A DNA stretch of 64,000 nt from an uncultured Pelagibacteraceae bacterium (GCA_902538885.1 CACBGU010000003.1:1-64000); one strand, 5' to 3'; shown: positions 25,640-36,448, numbered from the stretch's first letter. Notes: a model not told the origin generated them from the letters alone. Made by a program: numbers and translations.

Positions 25640-26641
25640 TTAAAAACCTACTATTTCTTTTATTCTTTCAATCTTTTTGGATGCAATTAAATTAGCTTTT
25701 TCAACTCCATCTAGAAGAATTTCATCAAGAAATTTTTTATCTTCTAAAAGTTTTTTTATCTCATTAGAAATAGGTTCAATTTTATTCACAAGTTCTTCAG
25801 CTAATTGTTCTTTAAATTCTGAAAAGTTTTTACCAGCAAAATTTTTTACTGAGTATTCTAATGTAGAATTAGTTAAACTTGAATATATTCCTAAAAGATT
25901 TTTAGCCTCTAATCTTTCATTAAGCTCCTTTATGTCAAGCGGCATAGACATAGGATCAGTTTTTGCTTTTTTGATTTTGTTTACTATTTGATCCTTATCA
26001 TCTGTTAAATTTATTCTACTTAAATCTGATAACTCTGATTTACTCATTTTTTTTGAACCATCTTTTAAACTCATTATTCTTGAAAATTCTTTTTGAATTA
26101 AAGGTTCAGGAACTTGAAGAAAATTTTCTACCTCAAAATCGTTATTAAATTTTTGAGCTATATCTCTACATAACTCCAAATGTTGCTTTTGATCATCACC
26201 TACTGGAACATGAGTAGCATCATATAAAAGAATATCAGCTGCCATTAAAATTGGATAGGAGTACAATCCTACGCTGGCTTTCTCTTTATCTTTACCAGCT
26301 TTCTCCTTAAATTGAGTCATTCTGTTCAACCAGCCCATTCTAGCAACACAGCTTAATATCCATGCTCCTTCTGCATGAGCAGCCACTCTAGATTGATTAA
26401 AAATTATACTTTTTTGGGGATCTATTCCACTTGCTACAAAAGTTGCAACAGTTTCTCGGATATTATTTTTTAATTCTTTTGGATCTTGCCTTGCTGTAAT
26501 TGCATGTAGATCAACTACACAAAAAATACATTTGTTATCTTTATCATTATTTAAGTCTACAAAGTTTTTTATGGCACCTAAATAATTTCCAAGATGAAGA
26601 TTACCTGTAGGCTGAACACCAGAAAATATTTTTTTTCCCAT
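25640..26641 (-). CDS. trpS: Tryptophan-tRNA ligase
   Basis: This class I aminoacyl-tRNA synthetase charges tRNA-Trp. The 333-residue protein shows [20 protein letters not shown], with LHLGN as the HIGH-type motif, the Trp-binding region [22 protein letters not shown], and KKMSKSE as the KMSKS loop. The length is typical of bacterial TrpRS. It starts four bases after murJ, an order that is common in alphaproteobacteria. Confidence 0.96.
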   Translation of the reverse strand: MGKKIFSGVQPTGNLHLGNYLGAIKNFVDLNNDKDNKCIFCVVDLHAITARQDPKELKNNIRETVATFVASGIDPQKSIIFNQSRVAAHAEGAWILSCVARMGWLNRMTQFKEKAGKDKEKASVGLYSYPILMAADILLYDATHVPVGDDQKQHLELCRDIAQKFNNDFEVENFLQVPEPLIQKEFSRIMSLKDGSKKMSKSELSDLSRINLTDDKDQIVNKIKKAKTDPMSMPLDIKELNERLEAKNLLGIYSSLTNSTLEYSVKNFAGKNFSEFKEQLAEELVNKIEPISNEIKKLLEDKKFLDEILLDGVEKANLIASKKIERIKEIVGF

Positions 26642-26645
26642 AAAA

Positions 26646-28175
26646 TTAATACTTTAATTTAATATCATTCATTTGAAAAGCTTTGATGAAATAACAAACA
26701 AATAAATAAAACAATAATCCTAATATAACAGATAAAACTAAATAAAAAGATTTAATTGATTGATTAAATGCTAATTCGTTTTGAAAAAAATTTAATATAA
26801 GCTTAAAAAATAAACCCATCATAATTGATGCAAAAATTATTTTAATAAATTTAATAAAAAATATTTGGTTAAAATAAAATAATTGTCGATTTTTTAAAAA
26901 TAAAAATAGCAGTATTGCATTAAACCAAGATGAAATAGATGTAGCTATTGGAATTATTATAAAACCAATTTCACTAAAATAATACAAACTGAAAAAAATA
27001 TTAACCAATACTGAAATTAAAGAAATGTAAAAAGGAGTTTTGGTATCATGGTTTGCAAAGAAAAAACTTGAAAATACTTTTATCAATGCAAAAGCAGGCA
27101 GACCTAAAGCAAAATAATATAAAGCTAAGCTTGAATTGCTCACCGAATTTTCATTAAAAGACCCATAACCAAATAAAGCTGAAATAATTTGTTCTGATCC
27201 TATGATTAAAGCAATAGTTGCTGGAAGACTTAAGAATAAACTTAATTCAAGAGCTTTGTTTTGTATAAGCAAAATCTTATTTTTTTTTCTAGATTGAATA
27301 TGTTTTGAAAGCTGTGGAAGTATTACAATGCCAATCGCAATACCAGCTATAGCTAGGTTAATTTGATAAATTCTATCTGCATAATATAAATAAGAAACTG
27401 CACTTGCTTGAAATGATGCAATTATTGTACCTACTAAAATATTAATTTGAGTAACTCCAGAGGAAAAAATACTTGGTAAAAGTTTTTTAAAAAAAAATTT
27501 AACTTTGTTAGTTATTTTTAATTCAAAACTAAATTTAAGTGAGTAATATTTTGATACATATTTATATAGAAATATTAATTGTAAAAAACCAGCTAGAGAA
27601 ACACCATAAGACAAATAATATACTAACTGATCACCTAAATTTTTTGAAAAAATCAATAATAAAATTAAAACAATATTCAATATTATTGGGGCTGCAGCGG
27701 CAGCTGCAAACTTATTGTGTGAATTTAGTATTGCAGAAAAAAATGAAGCTAAACAAATAAAAAATAAAAAAGGAAAAGTAATTCTTGTTAAATTAATTGC
27801 TACCTCCATTTTTTCTAAATCACCTACAAATCCTGGAGCAATGATTGAAACAAATGCAGGCATGAAAATTTCAATTATTATTGTTAAAAATAACAACCCT
27901 AGAAAAAGAAGATTAAAAATATCGTTAGCAAATTTGTTGGATTGTTTTTTTCCCTTAGTAATTTCTGAAGAATAACTTGGAACAAATGCTGCATTAAAGG
28001 TACCTTCAGCGAACAATCTTCTAAAAGTATTTGGAATTCTAAATGCTACAAAAAACGCATCAGCCAACATCCCTGTTCCAAGAAAAATTGCTATTAAAAT
28101 ATCTCTTAAATACCCCAGCAATCTACTAATGATAGTGTAAAAACCAAACGTGCCTGTTGACTTAAGTAAGTTCAT
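26646..28175 (-). CDS. murJ: Lipid II flippase MurJ
   Basis: MurJ flips lipid II across the inner membrane for peptidoglycan synthesis. The 509 residues form about 14 membrane helices of the MVF/MOP family. The N-terminus [20 protein letters not shown], followed by [21 protein letters not shown] and [10 protein letters not shown], is diagnostic. It starts 52 bases from the divergent malic enzyme gene, and trpS follows on the same strand. Confidence 0.95.
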   Translation of the reverse strand: MNLLKSTGTFGFYTIISRLLGYLRDILIAIFLGTGMLADAFFVAFRIPNTFRRLFAEGTFNAAFVPSYSSEITKGKKQSNKFANDIFNLLFLGLLFLTIIIEIFMPAFVSIIAPGFVGDLEKMEVAINLTRITFPFLFFICLASFFSAILNSHNKFAAAAAAPIILNIVLILLLIFSKNLGDQLVYYLSYGVSLAGFLQLIFLYKYVSKYYSLKFSFELKITNKVKFFFKKLLPSIFSSGVTQINILVGTIIASFQASAVSYLYYADRIYQINLAIAGIAIGIVILPQLSKHIQSRKKNKILLIQNKALELSLFLSLPATIALIIGSEQIISALFGYGSFNENSVSNSSLALYYFALGLPAFALIKVFSSFFFANHDTKTPFYISLISVLVNIFFSLYYFSEIGFIIIPIATSISSWFNAILLFLFLKNRQLFYFNQIFFIKFIKIIFASIMMGLFFKLILNFFQNELAFNQSIKSFYLVLSVILGLLFYLFVCYFIKAFQMNDIKLKY

Positions 28176-28227
28176 AAATCATATTAGTCTTAATTTTACC
28201 CCAATTGTACACTTATTGTTATCAGAA

Positions 28228-30513
28228 ATGAAAAAAACAAAAATTGATCATTACACAGATAAAGAAGCTTTAGATTTTCATAAAGACAAAAAACCAGGCA
28301 AGATTGAGATTATTTCTTCAAAAAATATGACGACTAAGCGTGATCTCGCTTTAGCATACTCTCCAGGAGTTGCTGCTCCTGTAAAAAAGATAAGTGAAAA
28401 CCCAGACGCGGCTTACGATTATACAAGTAAAGGAAATCTTGTTGCTGTAATAAGTAATGGTTCGGCAATATTAGGGATGGGAAATTTAGGTGCTCTTGCA
28501 TCAAAACCTGTGATGGAAGGAAAGGCTGTATTATTTAAAAGATTTGCAGATATTGACTCGATTGATTTAGAGATTGATAGTAAAGATTCAGACGAAATCA
28601 TTAATTCAATTAAAAATTTTGCACCTAGCTTTGGTGGAATAAATTTAGAAGACATAGCTGCACCAGATTGTTTTATTATCGAACAGAAATTAAAAGAAAT
28701 TTTGGATATTCCAGTCTTTCATGATGATCAGCATGGAACAGCAATTATAACAACTGCAGCATTGATTAATGCTTTAGATATTTGTGGTAAATCAATTAAA
28801 AAAATTAAAGTTGTAGTTAATGGTGCAGGAGCCTCAGCACAAGCTTGTACTGAGTTATTTAAAAACTCAGGGGTAAAATCTGAAAATATAATTATGCTAG
28901 ATAGAAAGGGCGTTATTTATATTGGAAGAACTGAGGGAATTGATCAATGGAAATCTAGATATGCAGTAAAAACTAAACATAGAACTTTAGAGGATGCTGT
29001 TAAAGGCGCAGATGTTTTTTTAGGATTATCAGCAAAAGGTGTTCTAAAAAAAGAGATGGTTAAATCTATGGCAAAAAATCCAATTATATTTGCTTGTGCT
29101 AATCCTGATCCAGAAATTACCCCAGAGGAAATTAGTGAAGTTAGAAATGATGCAATTGTTGCAACAGGGAGATCAGATTACCCCAATCAAGTAAATAATT
29201 TAATTGGATTTCCTTATATCTTTAGAGGAGCTTTAGATGTGAGATCTAAAACGATAAATGAAGAAATGAAGGTTGCTGCAGCTAACGCAATAGCTAAGCT
29301 CGCAAGAGAAGATGTTCCTGATGAAGTTGTTGCAGCCATGGGTGGAGAAAGACCTCATTATGGAAAAGATTATATTATTCCATCTACATTTGATCCAAGA
29401 TTAATTAGTGTAATACCAGCGGCTGTAGCAAAAGCAGCTATAGATAGTGGAGTAGCTAGAAAAAATATAGATGATTTTGATGCTTATAAAGATAAACTAA
29501 AACAGAGGCTAGACCCAACAGTAACAATCATGCAAGGTATAAATTCATTTATAAAAAAAAATCAGAAAAGAATTGTTTTTGCTGATGGTGAAGATGAAAA
29601 TACTTTAAAAGCCGCTATAGCATTTAAAAATTCAAAATTAGGTATTCCAATCCTGGTTGGTAAAGAAAGCAAAATTAAAGAACAAATTAAAAAAATTGGT
29701 TATAGTGAAAATTTTGACATTGAAATTGTTAATTCAAAAGATGAAGAAAAAAGAAAAAGATACGTTAAACATTTATTTGAAAAATTACAAAGAGAGCAAG
29801 GATTATTAGAGCGAGATTGTGATCGAATGATCAGAAATGATCGAGTTGTTTGGGCCACTAGTATGGTTGCCTGCGGTGATGCTGATGGTGCTGTAACAGG
29901 CAATACAAGACGATTTGGTGCTTCATTTGAAAAAATTAAGCAAGTTGTTGATGTAAGAAAAGGTGAAATTATGTTTGGATTAAACATGATTGTTCATAAA
30001 GGAAGGACTATTTTTGTTGGTGATACAAGTGTCCATGAATATCCAACTTCTGAACAAATGGCTGAAATTGCTATATCTACAGCGAGAGTAGTCAGACTTT
30101 TTGGATTTGATCCTAAAGTTGCTTTTGTATCTCACTCTACATTTGGACAACCTCTTACAAGTAGAACAAAACATATTCGAAACGCGGTTGAAATATTAAA
30201 AGAGAGAAAAGTAGACTTTGAATTTGATGGAGATATGCAGCCTGATGTTGCTCTTAATCCAGAGTATGAGGAACTTTATCCTTTTGCAAAGATAGTTGGT
30301 AAAGCAAATATTTTAATAATGCCTGGACAACATAGTGCAGCAATTTCTTACAAATTAATGAAAACTATAGGTGAAACAAAAGTGATTGGACCATTATTAA
30401 TTGGACTTGGGCTTCCGATAGAAATTGCACCTTTAAGGTCATCAACTTCTGAGATACTTAATTTAGCATCGATTTCTGCTTATTCTTCCCAAGTGATTGA
30501 TTACAAAAAATAA
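28228..30513 (+). CDS. maeB: NADP-type malic enzyme with C-terminal phosphotransacetylase-like domain
   Basis: This large malic enzyme converts malate to pyruvate and CO2 with reduction of NAD(P). I take the ATG at 28228 (761 residues) because the longer frame would run towards the murJ start. The malic domain shows KRDLALAYSPGVAAPV and VFHDDQHGTAI, and the dinucleotide loop is VNGAGASAQA. From about residue 430 a phosphate acetyl/butyryltransferase-like domain follows (KKNQKRIVFADGEDE, MPGQHSAAISYKLM), which is normally regulatory and not catalytic. This MaeB form is the usual alphaproteobacterial one. Confidence 0.95.
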   Translation: MKKTKIDHYTDKEALDFHKDKKPGKIEIISSKNMTTKRDLALAYSPGVAAPVKKISENPDAAYDYTSKGNLVAVISNGSAILGMGNLGALASKPVMEGKAVLFKRFADIDSIDLEIDSKDSDEIINSIKNFAPSFGGINLEDIAAPDCFIIEQKLKEILDIPVFHDDQHGTAIITTAALINALDICGKSIKKIKVVVNGAGASAQACTELFKNSGVKSENIIMLDRKGVIYIGRTEGIDQWKSRYAVKTKHRTLEDAVKGADVFLGLSAKGVLKKEMVKSMAKNPIIFACANPDPEITPEEISEVRNDAIVATGRSDYPNQVNNLIGFPYIFRGALDVRSKTINEEMKVAAANAIAKLAREDVPDEVVAAMGGERPHYGKDYIIPSTFDPRLISVIPAAVAKAAIDSGVARKNIDDFDAYKDKLKQRLDPTVTIMQGINSFIKKNQKRIVFADGEDENTLKAAIAFKNSKLGIPILVGKESKIKEQIKKIGYSENFDIEIVNSKDEEKRKRYVKHLFEKLQREQGLLERDCDRMIRNDRVVWATSMVACGDADGAVTGNTRRFGASFEKIKQVVDVRKGEIMFGLNMIVHKGRTIFVGDTSVHEYPTSEQMAEIAISTARVVRLFGFDPKVAFVSHSTFGQPLTSRTKHIRNAVEILKERKVDFEFDGDMQPDVALNPEYEELYPFAKIVGKANILIMPGQHSAAISYKLMKTIGETKVIGPLLIGLGLPIEIAPLRSSTSEILNLASISAYSSQVIDYKK

Positions 30514-31107
30514 TTATTCTCTTTGAATTCTTAAATCTTCAACAAGAATAATGCTGGCAATTACATCTTCGACATCAAGTATTTCTTTCGCTTCACTTAC
30601 AACCAGATCCTTTTCCTCTGAAGTTAAAGCAATTCCATAAATATAAATTTTCTTCTTATAGGTATCAATTTGATAATTAGTTGCCTTAATATTTTTATTA
30701 ACAATTATAGCTGTTCTAAGTTGAGAAGTAATTAAAACATCTTTTGCGGACTGTTTAAAATTAAATTCTTCTTTAATTTTAATATCATTCCTTACAGATC
30801 TAGCGCCTTTCGTTTCCCAGGCTAGTTTTGTTATTAATAGTTTTTCTTCTGGGCTATCTACTTTTCCAGTTATAAAAATTCGACCATCTAAAACTTTTGT
30901 TTTAACTGAAATAAGATATTTTTTATCTTTAGCTAATATTTTGGCACTAATAGTTTTTTGCATTATAGAATCATCTATTTGAGTACCTACTGTTCTAGGA
31001 TCTAAAGCAACAGAAACACCAGTTCCAAAAAGACCTTTAGAACCAACCCCAACACATCCGGTTAAAATAAAACTTATTAAAACAAAAATTAATATTTTAT
31101 TTTTCAT
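30514..31107 (-). CDS. BON-domain outer-membrane lipoprotein (DolP/OsmY-like)
   Basis: The 197-residue protein has a lipoprotein signal with lipobox LTGC (Cys about 18) followed by two BON domains (SAKILAKDKKYLISVKTKVLDGRIFITGKV; ITSQLRTAI through KKIYIYGIALTSEEKDLV). Such two-BON lipoproteins, DolP in E. coli, act in outer-membrane integrity. It lies beside rsmI and an LpoA-like gene, as dolP, yraL (rsmI) and lpoA do in E. coli, which supports the assignment. It starts 11 bases inside the end of rsmI. Confidence 0.85.
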   Translation of the reverse strand: MKNKILIFVLISFILTGCVGVGSKGLFGTGVSVALDPRTVGTQIDDSIMQKTISAKILAKDKKYLISVKTKVLDGRIFITGKVDSPEEKLLITKLAWETKGARSVRNDIKIKEEFNFKQSAKDVLITSQLRTAIIVNKNIKATNYQIDTYKKKIYIYGIALTSEEKDLVVSEAKEILDVEDVIASIILVEDLRIQRE

Positions 31108-31960
31108 TTTTTACTTCTAAACAATAATTGTATATTTTTTTTTTAGATACGTTAGTAATTTGACTTAAAATATCTGTAATTTCTTTCGTAGACAATTTAT
31201 TAATCATTTTTTTAATCATATTCATATCTGATTCACTTAATTTTTGAGATAGATTTTTGTGTGTTTTTTTTTCAGAAACAACAACAGTTAACTCGCCTTT
31301 TGGTTCTTTTTCAAATAATTCTAATTCATCAACATTTTTTCTAATAAATTCTTCATATATTTTTGTAATTTCTCTACAAAAAACTATCTTTCTTCCTGCA
31401 AAATTCTTTTTTATTTCAGGTATGATTTTATTAATTTTTTTTGGAGAAATAAAAAAAACTAAGGAATTTTCAAATTCTGAGAATTTTTTTAATTCATTAG
31501 ATAATTGCTGTTTTTTATCTGGGAAAAAACCACAAAATAAAAATTTATCTGAAAAACCACTAATTGAAACAGCTGCGGCAACAGCCGAAGGTCCAGGAAT
31601 GGGAAATATTTTAATCTCGTTACTAATACACTCATTAACTAAAATTGAACCAGGATCAGAAATACTAGGCGTACCAGCATCTGATATCAAAGAAATTATT
31701 TTTCCAGATTTTAGATATTCAATAATTTTTACTACATTTTTTTTTTCATTAAATTTATGATTTGAAATTAATTTTGATTTTATTTGATACTTATCTAAAA
31801 GGTTTTTAGAAACACGAGTATCTTCACATAAAATATAATGAGATTGCTGTAAAACTTCAATTGCTCTTAGAGTTATATCTTTTAAATTTCCTAAAGGAGT
31901 TGATACCAAATAAAGACCATTTTCGTATTCTTTTAATTTAAATTGTGGTTTTATGATCAT
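31097..31960 (-). CDS. rsmI: 16S rRNA (cytidine-1402-2'-O)-methyltransferase
   Basis: RsmI methylates the ribose of C1402 in the 16S rRNA decoding centre. The tetrapyrrole-methylase-like fold is seen in GLYLVSTPLGNLKDITLRAIEVL, CEDTRVSKNLLDKY, LISDAGTPSISDPGSILV and IPGPSAVAAAVSISGF. The length of 287 residues is normal. Its 5' end lies back to back with the LpoA-like gene, and the dolP-like lipoprotein follows on the same strand. Confidence 0.95.
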   Translation of the reverse strand: MIIKPQFKLKEYENGLYLVSTPLGNLKDITLRAIEVLQQSHYILCEDTRVSKNLLDKYQIKSKLISNHKFNEKKNVVKIIEYLKSGKIISLISDAGTPSISDPGSILVNECISNEIKIFPIPGPSAVAAAVSISGFSDKFLFCGFFPDKKQQLSNELKKFSEFENSLVFFISPKKINKIIPEIKKNFAGRKIVFCREITKIYEEFIRKNVDELELFEKEPKGELTVVVSEKKTHKNLSQKLSESDMNMIKKMINKLSTKEITDILSQITNVSKKKIYNYCLEVKNEK

Positions 31961-31994
31961 AATTCAGCTTAAAAAATATTATATTAACATCAAA

Positions 31995-33149
31995 ATGATC
32001 AAATTAATTAAAATTATTTATTTTATTATTTTAAGTTTTTACTTTCTGTTTTTTCCAAATGTTAATGCTCAAGAAAAAATCAAAATAGGATTATTGGTAC
32101 CTATGTCAGGAAAAAATAAGGAGATTGGAGAGTCAATCATTAAAGCAGTTGGATTAGCTGTCAAAGATATTGATAATGATCTGATAGAAATCTATCCAAA
32201 AGATACAGCAACTAAAGCTAACCAAACTTTAAAATCAGCATTTGAATTAAGTGAAATGGGGATAAAAATTGTTATAGGCCCTGTGTTCTATGAGAGTTTA
32301 ACTTATTTAGATGAAATGAAGGATTTAACTTTTTTATCATTAACAAATAAAACTTTAGATCTTCCAAAAAATGTAATCTCTGCTGGAATTAATTCTACAT
32401 CACAATTTAATACAATAAAAAAATTTTTAGAAACTAATCAAATACAAAGAACTATTTTTTTAACACCAATCCAAGATTATGAATTTGAAGTTAAAAGAGG
32501 AATGAAAAATTCAAAAATTAAAATTTATAAAGATTACGAATATAATATAGAACCTACAAAACTAACAAAACAAATAGAAGAAATTACAAACTACAGAATA
32601 AGAAAGCAAAATTTAGAAGATGAAATAAAAAGGATAAAAAATTCAAATGATCCAAATAAAGAAAAAAAAATAAAAAGACTTGAAAAAAGATACACTTTGG
32701 GTGGTTTAAATTTTGACGCTGTTGTAATTGCAGATTTTGATGAAAGTCTAAAAAGTGTATCTACATCACTTTTATATACTGACGTACTTCCAAAAAATAA
32801 ATACTTTATAACTTTAAATCAATGGTTTGATGAAAGTTTATTAAATGAAACTGATATCCAACCTTTATATTATCCATCAATAAATAAAGAAAATTTTGAT
32901 AGCTACAAAATAAAGTACTATAATGCATTTAATGAAGATCCTACTCATTTATCTTTATTGAGTTATGATCTTGTTGGCTTAGTTTATTATTTATTACTAA
33001 ACTCAAATAAAGATAGCTTAAATAAAATTTTTAAGAGAAAAAATTCATTCAAAGGAAAAATCGGAATTTTTGATATCAAAAATAATAAAATTAATCACAG
33101 ATTAAATTTTTATAAAATTGAAGAACAAAAACTTATAGAAATTTTTTAA
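31995..33149 (+). CDS. LpoA-like penicillin-binding protein activator (periplasmic-binding fold)
   Basis: I start this at the ATG at 31995, since MIKLIKIIYFIILSFYFLFF followed by NVNAQ is a good signal peptide with cleavage after Ala. The mature protein starts KIKIGLLVPMSGKNKEIGES, the type I periplasmic-binding fold shared by amino-acid binding proteins and the C-terminal domain of LpoA. A Lys/Glu-rich helix stands near residues 190-220. No transporter genes are near. Its place divergent from rsmI and near a DolP-like gene is that of lpoA in E. coli, so a role in activating peptidoglycan synthases is inferred. No lipobox is visible. It overlaps the end of rdgB. Confidence 0.72.
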   Translation: MIKLIKIIYFIILSFYFLFFPNVNAQEKIKIGLLVPMSGKNKEIGESIIKAVGLAVKDIDNDLIEIYPKDTATKANQTLKSAFELSEMGIKIVIGPVFYESLTYLDEMKDLTFLSLTNKTLDLPKNVISAGINSTSQFNTIKKFLETNQIQRTIFLTPIQDYEFEVKRGMKNSKIKIYKDYEYNIEPTKLTKQIEEITNYRIRKQNLEDEIKRIKNSNDPNKEKKIKRLEKRYTLGGLNFDAVVIADFDESLKSVSTSLLYTDVLPKNKYFITLNQWFDESLLNETDIQPLYYPSINKENFDSYKIKYYNAFNEDPTHLSLLSYDLVGLVYYLLLNSNKDSLNKIFKRKNSFKGKIGIFDIKNNKINHRLNFYKIEEQKLIEIF

Positions 33150-33735
33150 TTTTTTTAAAAGCCTGAAATCTATGATCCATCTTATATTTTTGAGACGGCT
33201 TCATTTCACCAAAAGTTTTTCTTTTTTTTAAAGGTATAAAAATTGGATCATATCCGAATCCATTTTTACCTCTTGGTTTATCAGAAATATGACCCTCAGC
33301 TTTTCCTAATACACATGCAATTTTTTGATTTAAATATGAAATAGATAAAGCACAAATAAATCTTGCTTTAATTTTTTTATTTTTCCAATTTTTATCTTTT
33401 TTATCAAGCTCTCTATAAACTTTTCTGATAGCTTTACTAAAATCTCCATGTCTTCCTCCCCACCGTGCAGAATAAATTCCAGGACTTTTATCTAAAAAAT
33501 CTATCTCTAGGCCCGAGTCATCAGCTAAACAAATTAACCCTGTTTTTTTTGAAAAATATTTGGATTTAATTAATGAGTTTTCTTTAAATGTTTTGCCATT
33601 TTCAACTGGACTTTTTAAATTAAATTCAGATGTAGAGTGTATTTTGATCTTTTTTGGCAATAAACTCTTGATTTCTTTTAATTTGCCCCTGTTATTAGTC
33701 CCAATGAGTAATTTATATATTTTTTGTTTAGACAT
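33133..33735 (-). CDS. rdgB: dITP/XTP pyrophosphatase
   Basis: This Ham1-family enzyme removes non-canonical purine triphosphates such as dITP and XTP. The 200-residue protein shows GTNNRGKLKEIKSLLP at the start, the active-site ADDSGLEIDFLDKSPGIYSARWGG, and GFGYDPIFIP near the C-terminus. Its 3' end overlaps the convergent LpoA-like gene by 17 bases, and it is divergent from grpE. Together with dut and maf it makes three nucleotide-pool cleaning enzymes in the window. Confidence 0.94.
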   Translation of the reverse strand: MSKQKIYKLLIGTNNRGKLKEIKSLLPKKIKIHSTSEFNLKSPVENGKTFKENSLIKSKYFSKKTGLICLADDSGLEIDFLDKSPGIYSARWGGRHGDFSKAIRKVYRELDKKDKNWKNKKIKARFICALSISYLNQKIACVLGKAEGHISDKPRGKNGFGYDPIFIPLKKRKTFGEMKPSQKYKMDHRFQAFKKIKKFL

Positions 33736-33771
33736 CTAGAAATTACTAAAATCCTTACCATATAAGGAGCT

Positions 33772-34431
33772 ATGGAAAAAGAGGAAAACCAAAATAGCAC
33801 TTCTGCGGATCAAAAACAGGATACAACCAAAGAAAAAGAAAATGAGAAACCTGAGGAAAATTTAGTCGAAGAAAATAAGCAAGAAACAGACCAAGAACCT
33901 AAAGAAGAAATCAAAGACCCAACTCCAGAAGAAAAAATTGCTGAACTTGAAGATAAAGTGGCAAGAACTTTTGCTGAAATGGAAAATCAAAGAAGAAGGT
34001 TTGAAAAAGAAAAAGAGGATGCTTTTGAATATGGTGGCTATAGTTTTGCTAAAGAAGCATTAAATTTGATTGATAACTTGGATCGATCAAAACATGTTCT
34101 TGAAAGTGACGATAAGTTAAAAGAAACTGAAGCATTAAAGAAAACATTAGAACATTTAGACATTATTAAAAAAGATCTAATCTCAATATTTGAAAAAAAT
34201 AACATCAAACCAATTGATAGCCTTAACAAAAAACTAGATCCAAACTTTCATCAAGCAATGATGGAGATAGAAGATGATACAAAAGAACCTGGAACAATAA
34301 TCCAAGAAATTCAAAAAGGTTTTACAATAAAAGATAGATTACTTAGACCTTCTTTAGTGGGAGTGTCAAAAAAAGTTACAACAACAGAGGAAAAAACTGA
34401 GGAAAATAAGGAAAATTCAGAAAATAAATAA
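33772..34431 (+). CDS. grpE: Nucleotide exchange factor GrpE
   Basis: GrpE releases ADP from DnaK. The 219-residue protein has a long acidic Glu/Lys-rich N-terminal tail (about 55 residues), a coiled-coil with EDKVARTFAEMENQRRRFEKE, and the beta domain with FEKNNIKPIDSLNKKLDPNFHQAM and GTIIQEIQKGFTIKDRLLRPSLVGVS. A strong AAGGAG lies just before the ATG. In many alphaproteobacteria hrcA precedes grpE; here rdgB does. dnaK follows after 62 bases. Confidence 0.95.
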   Translation: MEKEENQNSTSADQKQDTTKEKENEKPEENLVEENKQETDQEPKEEIKDPTPEEKIAELEDKVARTFAEMENQRRRFEKEKEDAFEYGGYSFAKEALNLIDNLDRSKHVLESDDKLKETEALKKTLEHLDIIKKDLISIFEKNNIKPIDSLNKKLDPNFHQAMMEIEDDTKEPGTIIQEIQKGFTIKDRLLRPSLVGVSKKVTTTEEKTEENKENSENK

Positions 34432-34443
34432 TTATGAGATCAA

Positions 34444-34471
34444 CTTGTAGTTTCACATTTAAACCCTATAT
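34444..34471 (+). promoter_or_regulatory. Heat-shock (sigma-32-type) promoter candidate for dnaK
   Basis: CTTGTAG at 34444-34450 and CCCTATAT at 34464-34471 are separated by 13 bases. This fits the sigma-32 (RpoH) pattern CTTGAAA with CCCCATNT. It lies in the 62-base grpE-dnaK gap and would start transcription about 16 bases before the dnaK ATG. Confidence 0.5.
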
Positions 34472-34493
34472 GAAGAAAGAGAAATATTAAATT

Positions 34494-36419
34494 ATGAGTA
34501 AAATTATTGGAATAGACTTGGGAACAACAAATTCATGTGTTGCCATTATGGAAGGAACACAAGCCAAAGTATTAGAAAATGCTGAGGGAGCAAGAACTAC
34601 TCCATCAGTTGTGGCATTTACAGACGAAAACGAAAAATTAATTGGGCAACCAGCGAAAAGGCAAGCTGTAACAAATCCAGAAAACACTATCTTTGCAGTT
34701 AAAAGATTAATTGGAAGAAATTTTGATGACCCGACAGTAAAAAAAGATGTGGAAGCTGCTCCATTTAAAATAGTTAATTCCGAAAAAGGTGACGCTTGGA
34801 TTGAAGCTAAGGGCGAAAAATATTCACCTTCTCAAATATCTGCATTCATTTTACAAAAAATGAAAGAGACAGCAGAAAAATATTTAGGTCAAGCTGTAAC
34901 AAAAGCTGTTATCACAGTACCAGCATACTTTAACGATGCTCAAAGACAAGCAACTAAAGATGCAGGTAAAATTGCTGGGCTAGAAGTTTTAAGAATTATC
35001 AATGAACCAACAGCTGCATCATTAGCTTATGGTTTAGATAAAAAACAAAATAAAAAAATAGCTGTATATGATTTAGGTGGAGGAACATTTGATGTATCCA
35101 TCTTAGAATTGGGTGATGGTGTTTTCGAAGTTAAATCAACCAATGGTGATACTTTTTTAGGTGGTGAAGATTTTGATAATGCTATTGTTGATTATTTAAT
35201 TTCTGAATTTAAAAAAGATAATGGAATCGATCTTAAGTCAGATAAACTTGCTTTACAAAGATTAAAAGAGGCTGCTGAAAAAGCAAAAATAGAATTATCA
35301 TCTGCTGAACAAACGGACATAAATTTACCTTTCATTACAGCAGATAAAACAGGTCCAAAACATATTAATCTAAAAATGACTAGAGCAAAACTTGAAGCTT
35401 TGGTTGAAGATTTAATTGCTAGAACGATGCCTCCATGCAAGACAGCTCTAAAAGATGCTGGGATTTCTGCAAGTGAAATTGATGAAGTGGTTATGGTAGG
35501 TGGTATGACTAGAATGCCAAAAGTAATTGAAGAAGTAAAAAACTTTTTTGGAAAGGATCCCAATAAGAGTGTAAACCCTGACGAGGTAGTTGCAATGGGT
35601 GCTGCTATTCAAGCTGGTGTGTTACAAGGTGACGTTAAAGATGTACTTCTATTAGATGTAACACCACTATCACTTGGTATCGAAACACTTGGAGGAGTAT
35701 CTACAAAACTAATAGAAAAAAACACAACAATACCAACTAAAAAAAGTCAGGTGTTTTCAACTGCAGAAGATAATCAGCCAGCTGTATCTATTAGAGTTCT
35801 ACAGGGTGAAAGAGAAATGGCTGCTGACAATAAAGCCTTAGGAAATTTTGAGTTAGTAGGTATTGCACCGGCACCAAGAGGAGTACCTCAAATTGAAGTT
35901 ACATTTGATATTGATGCTAATGGTATCGTTAATGTTTCAGCAAAAGATAAAGGAACTGGTAAAGAACAAAAAATTCAAATCCAAGCTTCAGGTGGACTAA
36001 GTGATGAAGAAATTGAAAAAATGGTTAAAGATGCAGAAGCTAATAAAGAAGCTGACAAAAAGAAAAGAGAGTCTGTTGATGTAAGAAACCAAGCAGATAC
36101 TTTAATTCACTCTACTGAAAAAAATTTAAAAGAGCACGGCTCTAAAGTTTCTGATGCAGAGAAAAAAGCTATTGAAGATGCATCATCTGCTGTAAAAGAA
36201 GCTTTAAAAGGTGAAGATATTGAAGATATTAAGAAAAAAACTGAAGCTTTAGTTCAAGCTTCGATGAAACTTGGAGAAGCAATCTATAAATCACAACAAA
36301 GTGCAAAACCTGAGTCTGGAAAAGATGATGGTGGAGATGATGCGGGTAAAAAAGACGAGAATGTTGTTGATGCTGATTTCGAAGAAGTAAAAGACGAGAA
36401 TAAAGAAAAAAGCGCTTAA
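34494..36419 (+). CDS. dnaK: Molecular chaperone DnaK (Hsp70)
   Basis: DnaK is the ATP-driven chaperone that binds unfolded segments. The 641-residue protein shows the ATPase motifs [44 protein letters not shown] and [14 protein letters not shown], the linker [19 protein letters not shown], and a C-terminal tail ending in an acidic, Lys-rich stretch. It sits between grpE and dnaJ with a probable heat-shock promoter in front. Confidence 0.98.
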   Translation: MSKIIGIDLGTTNSCVAIMEGTQAKVLENAEGARTTPSVVAFTDENEKLIGQPAKRQAVTNPENTIFAVKRLIGRNFDDPTVKKDVEAAPFKIVNSEKGDAWIEAKGEKYSPSQISAFILQKMKETAEKYLGQAVTKAVITVPAYFNDAQRQATKDAGKIAGLEVLRIINEPTAASLAYGLDKKQNKKIAVYDLGGGTFDVSILELGDGVFEVKSTNGDTFLGGEDFDNAIVDYLISEFKKDNGIDLKSDKLALQRLKEAAEKAKIELSSAEQTDINLPFITADKTGPKHINLKMTRAKLEALVEDLIARTMPPCKTALKDAGISASEIDEVVMVGGMTRMPKVIEEVKNFFGKDPNKSVNPDEVVAMGAAIQAGVLQGDVKDVLLLDVTPLSLGIETLGGVSTKLIEKNTTIPTKKSQVFSTAEDNQPAVSIRVLQGEREMAADNKALGNFELVGIAPAPRGVPQIEVTFDIDANGIVNVSAKDKGTGKEQKIQIQASGGLSDEEIEKMVKDAEANKEADKKKRESVDVRNQADTLIHSTEKNLKEHGSKVSDAEKKAIEDASSAVKEALKGEDIEDIKKKTEALVQASMKLGEAIYKSQQSAKPESGKDDGGDDAGKKDENVVDADFEEVKDENKEKSA

Positions 36420-36448
36420 ACTGACATTTAATTGTCTGGGGTAATTTG

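Noticed and set aside
31257..31760. Long open frame antisense to rsmI (167 codons)
   Set aside because: It lies fully opposite a well-conserved gene, has no family features, and its composition mirrors the opposite coding strand.
33736..33763. Sigma-32-like promoter before grpE (CTAGAAA-N15-CCATAT)
   Set aside because: Transcription would start about two bases before the ATG, making the strong AAGGAG useless; the match is also weaker than that before dnaK.
35192..35563. Open frame antisense to dnaK
   Set aside because: Shadow of the highly conserved dnaK codons; no start signal or family match.
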